Assembly: GCA_907163375.1 (NCBI GenBank)
Contig: CAJQUW010006771.1
Coordinates: 186,001 to 250,000, forward strand
DNA length: 64,000 nucleotides
Direction of reading: 5' to 3'
Source: Prostheceraeus crozeri
Lineage: Eukaryota; Platyhelminthes; Polycladida; Euryleptidae
Positions 9,233 through 16,802 of the stretch are shown one piece after another. Position 1 is the stretch's first letter. Each line of letters starts with the position of its first letter. The translations under genes and the position numbers were made by a program. The notes beneath the pieces were generated by a model. It saw nothing but the letters and a program-made list of their open reading frames with translations, was not told the origin of the DNA and ran no database searches.

Positions 9233-9850
9233 ATGGATTTCAGACTTCAATGTGATAAAGTTCTGACTGTATCAGGTCCATCTCATGCAGGTAAAACTGT
9301 TTTCACGCTGAATTTATTGGATAAAAGAAGGGATTTGTTTAAGGAACCTATCAATCGAGTGATTTGGTGTTATGGTATTTATCAACCGTCGCTGTTTCAG
9401 GAATTGCAAAGTCGCAACTTTATTCGACATGAAGGAATTATTGCAGTGGATAAACTTCAGTCTAATGATGTTGTTGTATTGGATGATTTATTAAAAGAAA
9501 GTAAGAATTCAAAAGATGTTACAGATATGTTCACTCGTGCAGCACATCATAAAAGGTGCTTTATCATCTATATCACACAAAATTTGTTTCCTGATGGAAA
9601 AGAAGCTCGTACACGAAACCTGAATACACACTATTATGCTATTTTCAAGAATCCGCGAGATAAAAGTCAATTCGAAATTTTAGCGCGACAAGTTGCACCC
9701 AGAGGATCAAAAGCCTTAATTGAAATTTTTCAAGCAGCTACTGAAAAACCACACGGTTACTTATTCATTGACTTTACGCAAGAGTGTCCGGAAGAATTTA
9801 GATTTCGAAGTGATATTTTGAAAACTCCCATGATTATCTACAAACTATGA
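9233..9850 (+). CDS. FtsK/HerA (A32-type) genome-packaging ATPase
   Basis: A 205-residue protein starts at the first ATG of the frame. Walker A is GPSHAGKT at residues 15-22. Walker B is VVVLDD at 80-85 with two acidic residues. A sensor-like ITQN lies at 114-117. The size and the order strand, P-loop, DD, ITQN match the single-domain packaging ATPases of Polintons and related DNA viruses, which pump the genome into the capsid. The frame is intact. It overlaps the following gene by four bases (ATGA). An open stretch upstream without ATG (from 9185) is not part of it. Confidence 0.92.
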   Translation: MDFRLQCDKVLTVSGPSHAGKTVFTLNLLDKRRDLFKEPINRVIWCYGIYQPSLFQELQSRNFIRHEGIIAVDKLQSNDVVVLDDLLKESKNSKDVTDMFTRAAHHKRCFIIYITQNLFPDGKEARTRNLNTHYYAIFKNPRDKSQFEILARQVAPRGSKALIEIFQAATEKPHGYLFIDFTQECPEEFRFRSDILKTPMIIYKL

Positions 9851-10539
9851 GTTCTTATTCTCGCATGATTGTTATTCCTCAGGATGAATATGTACAATTG
9901 ACTGCCATGCAGCAAGTAAAGCAACCTCTTGCAAATCAAATGTATAGGAAAGAAATAGATTATCAGCAAAATGTTCACATCAAAGATCCACATCGTGCTG
10001 TATTATTACAATCGGAAACTGTTGAGCAATTGAAAAACTTGAAGAATAAGATGCGTGACTCTGTATCGACTGCTACACCTTTAGCATCTCGCGCACATGC
10101 CATATCTCTTTTCAACAGTATTGAACCCCACCTCAATGTAAATGATAGAGGAGAAATCATTACAGATGAAAATAAAGTGATTGATGCTTCACGTTATGAA
10201 GACTTGATTCAGTATGCGACACGTAGAAAGCGCCGTCAGGGCTATGTTCTACCTGGTTGGTCATACTTTCTTAAACTATTGAAAAAGCATAATGTACCAA
10301 AATTTGCTTTGAATAATGAGACATTGAAAGAACTTGATTCAACAGTGGCTACTGCTCCAATGCTTCAGGCGATGAAAATGCCAACAAATTGGTTTAAGAC
10401 GTCACCTGCTACATCCCCTCCCACACTCACTAAGCAAACAAGAGGAAGAACTCGACGTAGATCTACATCACCACTAAAACTAGTAAAAGGAAAACGTAAA
10501 ACAGCTCCTCCCAGGAAATACATGTTCTCAGACTATTAA
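9847..10539 (+). CDS. Conserved Polinton protein of unknown function, basic C-terminus
   Basis: The protein has 230 residues and an intact frame. The N-terminal half is polar and helical (VEQLKNLKNKMRDSV). A central motif RRKRRQGYVLPGWSYF at about residues 127-142 is one I remember from proteins beside the ATPase or integrase in invertebrate Polintons. The C-terminal 50 residues are Ser/Thr/Arg/Lys-rich (RGRTRRRSTSP) and look like a nucleic-acid-binding or phosphorylated tail. It starts inside the ATPase stop codon, so both may be translated from one message. A virion or packaging role is likely from position; no enzyme motif is visible. Confidence 0.7.
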   Translation: MSSYSRMIVIPQDEYVQLTAMQQVKQPLANQMYRKEIDYQQNVHIKDPHRAVLLQSETVEQLKNLKNKMRDSVSTATPLASRAHAISLFNSIEPHLNVNDRGEIITDENKVIDASRYEDLIQYATRRKRRQGYVLPGWSYFLKLLKKHNVPKFALNNETLKELDSTVATAPMLQAMKMPTNWFKTSPATSPPTLTKQTRGRTRRRSTSPLKLVKGKRKTAPPRKYMFSDY

Positions 10540-10586
10540 TATGAAGCAGATGTGTTCCTTGCCATGTAATGAGCCGCCAGAGGTGA

Positions 10587-11807
10587 ATGTCGTTGTCACT
10601 TACATTTGCTGCGCCAGCTCTCACAATGAAACCCCTAAGCAATGTGAACACGATCGCAAAACCGCTAAAGCTAAATGCTGCAGTTGATATAAATGTAGAA
10701 AGGCAAGAAAACAAAAAGATGAGAAGGAGGAAAAAGAGTCAGTCGTCATCGGCTGAACGTTTGAAGTCAATCTATTATGATGTAAAACATCCGGCAGGAT
10801 TTGCATCTATCAAGAAATTATCAAAAGCCAGTGGTCTTCCACAATCACAAGTGAAACGATGGTTAAAGGGTCAGGCTACCTATACACTCCACAAACAAGC
10901 GAAAAAGAAGTACCGCACCCGCCATTATATTGTTCATGACATCGATGAACAGTGGCAAGCAGATTTGTGTGATGTTGCCTCCATTTCAAAACATAACTCG
11001 GGTAATAATTTTATTTTAACCGTCATTGATATTTTCTCGCGTTATGCGTGGGCTCAACCTTTAAAAACTAAAGAAGGGAAAGGAGTAGCAAAAGCATTCC
11101 AAACAATTTTTCGAGAAGGTCGCATTCCAAAAAGAATTCAGAGTGATCAAGGAAAAGAGTTTGAAAATCAGCATGTGAGAAGATTATTTGAGAGGCATGA
11201 CATTGAGTTGTTTAGTGTAAACAGTGCTTATAAAGCTGCACTCGTTGAACGTTTTAATCGCACATTAAAAAATCGCTTGTGGCGACATTTTATTGCCAAC
11301 TTGACACAAAATTGGACAAAGGTTCTACAAGATGCACTCCATGCCTACAATCACTCTATCCATCGTTCTATTGGACTCAGACCAGTAGATGTAAATGCTG
11401 ACAATGTATATAAAGTGCGCGAATCATTCCAACGTAAACGCACTCATGTGGAAAGTGATGTGAAAATTGGTGATAAAGTTCGTATCTCAAAAGTGAAGAG
11501 TGTTTTTGCTAAAGGGTACCTTCCGAATTGGACAGAAGAGGTATTTACAGTATCAAGGATTAATCAAAAAGACTCTCCGACCACCTACAAGTTGAAAGAT
11601 TACGATAATGAAGAAATTGAGGGTAGCTTTTACCGCGATGAGATTGAGGTAGTCACTGAAAGTGAAACATATTTGGTAGAGAAAATCATTCGATGTAAAA
11701 AACGACAAGGTGAAGAATGGTGTCTTGTTCAATGGACTGGTTATCCTTCAAGTATGAACTCTTGGATGCGTCGTGCCGACATCTTTCATCTAAGTGATCG
11801 ACAGTGA
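10587..11807 (+). CDS. Polinton DDE integrase with C-terminal chromodomain
   Basis: The protein has 406 residues. After a basic N-terminus it has a helix-turn-helix-like region (about 55-100, ending VKRWLKGQATYTLHK). The catalytic core follows: D126 in WQADLCD, D187 in IQSDQGKEF and E221 in LVERFNRTLK. This is a retrovirus-type D,D-E triad with 33 residues between the last two. Residues ~290-350 form an SH3-like C-terminal domain. A chromodomain at about 362-398 contains YLVEKII, then VQWTGYPSSMNSW. The enzyme inserts the element and makes the 6-bp duplication seen at its ends. The chromodomain may direct it to marked chromatin. The frame is intact. I chose the ATG at 10587; the next in-frame ATG (10626) is also possible. 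Confidence 0.95.
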   Translation: MSLSLTFAAPALTMKPLSNVNTIAKPLKLNAAVDINVERQENKKMRRRKKSQSSSAERLKSIYYDVKHPAGFASIKKLSKASGLPQSQVKRWLKGQATYTLHKQAKKKYRTRHYIVHDIDEQWQADLCDVASISKHNSGNNFILTVIDIFSRYAWAQPLKTKEGKGVAKAFQTIFREGRIPKRIQSDQGKEFENQHVRRLFERHDIELFSVNSAYKAALVERFNRTLKNRLWRHFIANLTQNWTKVLQDALHAYNHSIHRSIGLRPVDVNADNVYKVRESFQRKRTHVESDVKIGDKVRISKVKSVFAKGYLPNWTEEVFTVSRINQKDSPTTYKLKDYDNEEIEGSFYRDEIEVVTESETYLVEKIIRCKKRQGEEWCLVQWTGYPSSMNSWMRRADIFHLSDRQ

Positions 11808-11810
11808 TTC

Positions 11811-11818
11811 ATGCAAAG
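11811..11818 (+). promoter_or_regulatory. Octamer-like late motif (ATGCAAAG)
   Basis: It lies 38 bp upstream of the ATG at 11849 of the broken small basic protein and directly after the integrase stop. Confidence 0.45.
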
Positions 11819-11848
11819 TTGTAACTAACAATGTTTAGGGCTTGAGCT

Positions 11849-12302
11849 ATGAATCCAACTGCCTCATTTTATTCACGACCTCCTATGTAAGTGGTGGAGG
11901 ACAAATTTACATCGGCGCTCGCCGCCAACGTGGAGGTAGCATACGTGGTGCACTGAAATCTGTTGTAGCACCTCTCATATCCAATGTCGGTAGATCTTTA
12001 AAAAAAATGTTTTAAGTAATGCCGTTGGCTTTGCTGGTGATGTTGCTAGTGATCTTTTCAGAGGTAGAAGTTTTAAGAGCAGTTTGTTGAATCGTGGGAA
12101 GGAACGCGGTTTAAAAACATTGAAGCAGACCTTTGCTGGTGTTACTCAAGGAAAGAAATCGCCTAAACGAATGAATAAAGGAAGGAGGAAACATCGCGGA
12201 GCTGGTAAGGTGCGATCTTCAGTCAAAAGGCATTCACGCAAACGTCGCAGAGGCTCTAATCATTCATCAGGCGCTAAACGACGACGCTGCCATAACTTCT
12301 AA
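11849..12302 (+). pseudogene. Small basic Polinton virion-type protein, two frameshifts
   Basis: Reading starts MNPTASFYSRPP and meets TAA at once (about 11885). The next frame carries a glycine-rich GGGQIYIGARRQRGG and continues to a run of eight A at 12000-12007, where it stops again. A third frame then continues with GFAGDVASDLFRG and ends in a Lys/Arg-rich tail (RRKHRGAGKVR, KRHSRKRRR) at 12302. The order GARRQRG, hydrophobic helix, glycine-rich helix, basic tail is typical of a protein encoded just before the capsid gene in many Polintons, which by position may be the counterpart of a minor internal capsid protein. As read it is broken twice; the A-run is also where sequencing errors are most likely. 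Confidence 0.6.
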
Positions 12303-12304
12303 TT

Positions 12305-13540
12305 ATGGAGTGTAAAACTTCCGGGTTTTGTTTGTTTGATCAACAAGCCATATAGACAGATATTCTTAGTTCAAGTATTGCAGATTATCATCCTCGAACA
12401 GCTGAGAATGCTGGCCCCATTGAATTTGTTATTCCTGGTGGTAGTGATGACTACATAGATTTGAGTTATGCGATGCTTGATTTGAGGTTTAGAATTCAGC
12501 AAGTAGATGGAACTGCTATTGACGATGCACATAAAGTTGGACTGAACAATTTACCATTGACTACATTACTTCGCGATGTTTCTCCAACGATTGGAGAGCA
12601 GCAGGTGGAAGGTGGTCAAAGCGATTATTCCTATAAATCATATTTCAATCATGTATCACAGTTTCATCCAGCAGCACAAAAAAGTCATATGGAAGCCATG
12701 GGATGGTACAGAGATGAAGCAGGAAAATTTGATGTTGAAACAAACAGTGGCTTTGTAAAGCGATCTGCTATGATTAAAGATAGTAGAGTATGTCAGCTAT
12801 ATGGTCCGCTGAATTTAGACTTCTTTAGACAGTCAAAGTTTTTACCCTGTAATACCAGCATGCGACTCAAGCTGACATTGAATAAGCCTGAATTTGCGAT
12901 GAATGCATTTGCTAAAGTTGACAATTTTAGAATTCATGTGGAAGATATTGCACTTTACATTCGTCGAGTAGTACCGAATCCAAGTGTCATTAGAGGGCAT
13001 GCTGAAAGTCTTAACCGCCAAAATGCCATTTACCCCGTTCAGCATACAAAGCTTCTCACCTTTACAATTCCAAAAGATCAAAAGAGTTTCATGAAAGATG
13101 GCCTCTTTCCATCGGAAGCACCGAAGCTCCTCATGGTGGCAATGGTTGAAAATGATGCATTTAATGGTAATATAAAGAAGAATCCTTTCAATTTTAAACA
13201 CAATCAGTTAAGTGAAATTGCTTTACGTGTAAATGGTGTGAGTCATCCTGGTCCACCCTACAAACCAGATTTTGCTTCGGATCAATTTATGCGCAGTTAT
13301 GTTGATTTTATGGATGTCTTTGGCTTTTACAATACGGATGACACCAACGGACTGACTATGAAAGAGTTTAAGAGTGGATATACTATTTATGCATTTGATT
13401 TGACTGCTGACAGCGATATTAGTGCACCCTATCGTCAAGCGAACGTGCCTCATAATATTCGTTTGGATTTGACGTTCAAAAGAACACTGCCTGAGACGAT
13501 CAATGTATTAATTTATGCAGTCTTCGATTCAAATATTTAA
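12305..13540 (+). pseudogene. Polinton major capsid protein, early in-frame stop
   Basis: The frame runs from ATG 12305 to 13540 (about 410 codons) with a single TAG at 12353-12355, codon 17. After the stop it continues without a break: GPIEFVIPGG and YIDL, then strands typical of a double jelly-roll protein, ending in INVLIYAVFDSNI. The GPIEF...YIDL N-terminus and the final VLIYA-FD strand are what I know from the proteins annotated F54H12.2-like, which are the Polinton (and adintovirus) major capsid protein. It would form the hexagonal capsomers of an icosahedral shell. An internal methionine would lose the first strands. A splice bypass of the stop is conceivable (an AG lies at the TAG) but not supported. 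Confidence 0.8.
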
Positions 13541-13581
13541 ATTACAAAGTATCGTGACGTGATTCTTCAGTATAATCGTTA

Positions 13582-14058
13582 ATGAGTTGGTTGACTGCTG
13601 ACGATGATGTTGGTTGACTGCTTAAAACTAAAGTGCAGCGTAATGCAGACGAAGCGACGTTGAAAGCTTTCGATAATGTCTATTCACTCGATACCTTACC
13701 ACCTGCAGTAAATCACTATCCCATCTTTATTGTGCTAAACACTCATTCGCAGAATTTAGGCGGTGAGCATTGGAAAGCGATCTTTATTGGAGAAGACCGA
13801 CGTAGTGAACTATTTGACTCTCTTTCTCAACCTCCAAATATACCAACACAGCAGTGGTTGAGAAAAAATACGCGTCAATATCAGCGAAATGAAAGCATAC
13901 TAAAACATCCACTTTCATCAACGTGTGGTGCTTTTTTACTGTACTTCATCTTAAAACGTTTACATTTATCTCGATTTGTATCTGTTATTCAAAACTTTTC
14001 ATGTAATCCTTCCTCTAATGAAAAAATGATTTGTAAGTTCTATCATGATTTGAAATAA
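13582..14058 (+). pseudogene. Adenovirus-type cysteine protease, early in-frame stop
   Basis: The frame begins ATG at 13582, meets TGA at 13615-13617 (codon 12), then stays open to 14058. Downstream it has the family signatures: a strand ending FIVLNTHSQN, GEHWKAIFI with the catalytic His, SELFDSL with the acidic partner, and SSTCGAFLLYFIL with the nucleophilic Cys. Such proteases mature capsid precursors in adenoviruses and Polintons and belong to the Ulp1-like clan. The word ggttgactgc is repeated around the stop, suggesting a small duplication there. Translation from a later start would keep the catalytic core but miss the first strand. It ends with AATAAA overlapping the stop codon. Confidence 0.85.
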
Positions 14059-14089
14059 AAACATCATGTTGGAAAATTTGTTTTTTATT
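14054..14089. terminator. Facing polyadenylation signals (protease / TBP-like gene)
   Basis: AATAAA lies at 14054-14059 on the plus strand, overlapping the protease stop codon. On the minus strand it lies at 14084-14089, overlapping the stop of the TBP-like gene. The two convergent units end within 40 bp of each other. Confidence 0.75.
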
Positions 14090-14630
14090 TTACAGTCCGC
14101 TGGGTACGTACATACTCGATGAGATAGTCTAGGATCACATTTGCTTGTACGTGAGATTTTAGTCCAGTAATGATCACTTTACTATTATGAAAGATTGCAA
14201 CATGCACAGGTAACCAACAACTAATGAGAGCTGCAGGAAAATGTTCGGGTTCATAACACAAATTGTAACTGCTGCTACGAATCTTCAAAAATGATACACT
14301 TTCACTCAATTGAGTAGAGATCACCATATTGTCCACAGTCAGATTCGACATCACACACCTCTCCCTCTTCCATATCCGACGTAGTAGTCTCTGTAGCTCT
14401 AAGCGCATTGACTGCGCCGATGAATGAGAAAGGGCGCCGAGAATCTGTACAGTCCCATTTGGGAAGAGTAGAAGATTCCGTGAATTGTTCATCTTCACCA
14501 CTAACATTTGAGGACGGCCCGGGTAATACTTGCTGTTTGGAAGGTGTTGGTGTAATGTTGTGAGATCGATTTTGGTGTAGAGTCTGAAGCGACGGAGAAT
14601 GTTGACGATGGTGTAGCGATGGCGCTTCAT
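14085..14630 (-). CDS. TATA-binding-protein-like (TBP-like) protein, two-repeat fold
   Basis: A 181-residue protein starts at MKRHRYTIVNIL. It follows the TBP core through both halves. The first half has IVNI, a DL helix, NSKYYPGRPQMLVVKM, then LLLFPNGTVQILGA and a Ser-containing helix. The second half has LTVDNMVIS, CYEPEHFPAALI, a proline before a strand, then AIFHNSKVIITGLKS and a closing helix. NMV-S, YEPE-FP and F-x-x-(S)K-V-x-x-TG are hallmark TBP elements. The Phe residues at LLF, EHFP and AIF that would kink DNA are kept; the fourth, in the first half, is replaced by Pro. It would bind TATA boxes and nucleate transcription. The frame is intact. Its 5' part overlaps, in another frame, the tail of the neighbouring PC4-like gene. 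Confidence 0.82.
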   Translation of the reverse strand: MKRHRYTIVNILRRFRLYTKIDLTTLHQHLPNSKYYPGRPQMLVVKMNNSRNLLLFPNGTVQILGALSHSSAQSMRLELQRLLRRIWKRERCVMSNLTVDNMVISTQLSESVSFLKIRSSSYNLCYEPEHFPAALISCWLPVHVAIFHNSKVIITGLKSHVQANVILDYLIEYVRTQRTVK

Positions 14631-14952
14631 GATGAAAAAATGAGTAAATTGAGCGATGTACCTTCCTTTTATACTTTTTCCAACTACCTTGATGAAATGT
14701 GAAGTTAGTATGAAGTTGGGAATGATAGAGTTGAATTCGCCGTTTGTTGACGCGCAGCCAGATGCGATTTCCAATACGTGAATGTCTTTTCATATAGAAG
14801 TATTTCAAATCCTTCATGATATGATGTAAAGATTGAAAATGACGATAAGATAAAGCAAACTCTCTTCTCACATTTCCAGTTGAATCTTTGAAATAGACGT
14901 TTCGATCATGATCCGTTTCAATACGTTGTAGTGAATCTAATTTCCAACTCAT
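14302..14952 (-). CDS. PC4-like transcription coactivator-type protein, copy 1, with acidic tail
   Basis: The protein has 216 residues. Residues 1-110 are paralogous to the next gene upstream: W-x-LDSLQ-I at the start, GNV-FK-S-G, a helix with FQSLHHIMKDL-YF, R-G-x-WL, IQLYHS and W-KYKR-HRSIYSF. The core motif (basic strand, glycine, R-x-x-LS, then a helix starting at an aromatic residue and ending DL) resembles the PC4/p15 single-stranded-DNA-binding domain that assists TBP-dependent transcription. The match is by eye. Residues 110-216 are Ser/Thr/Pro-rich and then acidic (DMEEGEVCDVESD) and are coded over the TBP-like gene in another frame. Such an acidic tail fits an activator, but its reality needs checking. 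Confidence 0.5.
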   Translation of the reverse strand: MSWKLDSLQRIETDHDRNVYFKDSTGNVRREFALSYRHFQSLHHIMKDLKYFYMKRHSRIGNRIWLRVNKRRIQLYHSQLHTNFTFHQGSWKKYKRKVHRSIYSFFHHEAPSLHHRQHSPSLQTLHQNRSHNITPTPSKQQVLPGPSSNVSGEDEQFTESSTLPKWDCTDSRRPFSFIGAVNALRATETTTSDMEEGEVCDVESDCGQYGDLYSIE

Positions 14953-14974
14953 GCTGCGTGGTAGTCATGTCTGA

Positions 14975-15331
14975 TTAAGATTTGCATAGTAGGGTGATGA
15001 ACTCACGACGAATAAATGTCATGATGGAGCGATGTATGTATCTTCTATACTTCTCCCAATTGTATTTGCGAAATGAGAAACAGTTTGCGGAATGAGAATG
15101 GTAGATTTGAATTTCATTTCTGTAATGTTGAAGCCAAACTTGATCACCCAAGGAGATGAATCTTAATGTTTCAAAATATTCCAAATCTCTCATGATATCA
15201 TTGAGGTTGACAAATTGTCGCCATGTTAATGTAATACCTCTTGATGTATGACCATGAGAATTTTTGAAATGTACGTTTCCATCACGATCAACTCTGATAT
15301 ATTGTAGAGAGTCCAAAATCCAAGTCTTCAT
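14975..15331 (-). CDS. PC4-like transcription coactivator-type protein, copy 2
   Basis: A 118-residue protein starts at MKTWILDSLQ. It contains YIRVDRDGNVHFKNS, then RGITLTWRQFVNLNDIMRDL, then LGDQVWL, IQIYHS and WEKYRRYIHRSI. The RGITLT-x-x-QF helix is the part closest to PC4 proteins, which bind melted DNA as dimers and help RNA polymerase II initiate. It is a tandem paralogue of copy 1 without the long acidic tail. Only 35 bp separate its start from the divergent gene at 15367, and that gap includes TATAAAA. The intact frames of both copies and of the TBP-like gene contrast with the damaged virion genes. Confidence 0.55.
   Translation of the reverse strand: MKTWILDSLQYIRVDRDGNVHFKNSHGHTSRGITLTWRQFVNLNDIMRDLEYFETLRFISLGDQVWLQHYRNEIQIYHSHSANCFSFRKYNWEKYRRYIHRSIMTFIRREFITLLCKS
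14980..14987 (-). promoter_or_regulatory. Octamer-like late motif (ATGCAAAT), minus strand
   Basis: It lies 35 bp upstream of the start of PC4-like copy 1, at the very end of copy 2. It is the only minus-strand member of the set and points toward its gene like the others. Confidence 0.45.
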
Positions 15332-15337
15332 GATGTT

Positions 15338-15366
15338 ATGCAAAGTCGCAGATCAGCAATATAAAA
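15338..15366 (+). promoter_or_regulatory. Octamer-like motif and TATAAAA between divergent genes
   Basis: ATGCAAAG lies at 15338-15345, 29 bp before the start at 15367. ATATAAAA immediately precedes that ATG. The short divergent gap must serve both the PC4-like gene leftward and the virion-type gene rightward, so part of each promoter overlaps coding sequence. Confidence 0.5.
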
Positions 15367-16763
15367 ATGTCGTTTTATCATATTTTGCTTAGCAATGCGG
15401 CCGCAAATAGATTTGCTAGTAATCGAGCCGCACTCTTTTCTACTCCCATTGATCATACACAACAGCTAAATGGAAATTGGGAAGTGGGTGTCACTCAACT
15501 TGTTTATAGCAACTGTGTCTATACTTTTGATCATGAGGTGATGACTATTAATATGAGACGCACAGCTGCTTACCAATGTGAAAAGGGCTGCCGAGTATAC
15601 ATTCCACAGTGGCCAAAGAAAGATCTCTTATCATGTAAAAAGTTTATATATGATTTCTTGAATAAAGCGTGTAAACATATTGTCCAATTTACTCCGCACA
15701 ATGATGATCATAATTATGTACATCATGTAGTTGAGAAAGATTGGATTGTTGGATTAAGTCCAAGTTTAAGAAATGATTTAGGTTACCTCGCTAGCGCCTT
15801 AACAAGCTATGATAATTTTAATGTTAATTACCACATAAGTGGTCATAAACAGTTAATATATCGAGAGGAAGCTTATTATGTAGATCTTATTCCAAGAAAT
15901 GAGAAGACGTTGGTGAAGAAGATTGTGATTAAGCCAAGAAAGACGAACATGACTCCTGAAACATTATTGAAGAAATTTAATTATCTCCTTCGAGTTGATG
16001 GTAAACAAGTGGCAACATTGACTTATATCAAATCATCTAATCATATTGCAATAAGTAAATTAAATGATGATGATCTAGTATTAGTTTGTTCAAAAGATTT
16101 TCATCAGTTCTTACGACATCATTCTGCAGCTGTTCATGGAAAATTTGATATGCAACATTTACCATGTGAAAGGTCAAATCAATTTGATACAGAATGGACC
16201 GTATCTTTATACAGAAAGTGTGTAGAGCCTTTCGGTGGTATCTTACATGAAACAAGAGTGTTGATGCCTCGCATTATTACTTCGGTTAAATTGGTTGTAG
16301 ATTATTTAAATGAAGTGATTAATGAGCAACATATTTCATTTTCTGAAAAAGAAGGTGTTTTTTCTCTCACTATAAGTGGAAAAGGTATTGAACTAATTAT
16401 GGATAAAACTCTAATGGACATTTTGGGTTTTGATCAAAATATCCTTAAAAGTGGTACTGTAACCAAAGCTAGCGCAGACATGTCGCTATCGCGTCGTATT
16501 AACTATTTTCAGATATATTCCAATATTGGTGAAGATGTACGTGTGGGAGATGTTGAAGCTCCATTGCTAGCAATGATAACATACCAGCCAAAAAGCTGCA
16601 GATTTTATCTGAGTATACTTTCAAGAAAGTGCATTATACAAAGCTGAAATCAAACTACATCCCACAAATTGATATTGCCATTTATGACGATGCTGGTGCG
16701 TTGATTCCTTTTCATAAAGATGCTGTGACAAGTATCACACTCCATTTCCGAATGAAGAGTTAA
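15367..16763 (+). pseudogene. Virion-type Polinton protein (WEVG family), copy 1, 3' frameshift
   Basis: About 426 residues read cleanly from ATG. They open with a strand, then SNAAANRF and LNGNWEVGVTQLVYSNCVY. The motif L-x-G-x-WEVG-x-x-x-x-x-Y near the N-terminus marks a family I know from many invertebrate Polintons. Two later segments each end in L-x-x-LGF-type turns (MDILGFDQN), and near the end VGDVEAPLL is typical. At about 16585-16600 the frame shifts. The other frame then carries IDIAIYDDAGALIPF and ends LHFRMKS at 16763, the expected family C-terminus. It is probably a structural or host-attachment protein of the particle (inference from position and repeats). Confidence 0.7.
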
Positions 16764-16770
16764 TGCAAAA
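16763..16770 (+). promoter_or_regulatory. Octamer-like late motif (ATGCAAAA)
   Basis: It lies 40 bp upstream of the ATG at 16803 and overlaps the end of the preceding gene. ATGCTAAT and an AATATATTTT stretch follow it. Confidence 0.45.
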
Positions 16771-16802
16771 GTATGCTAATATATTTTTCCAATGTGAATA
16801 AT

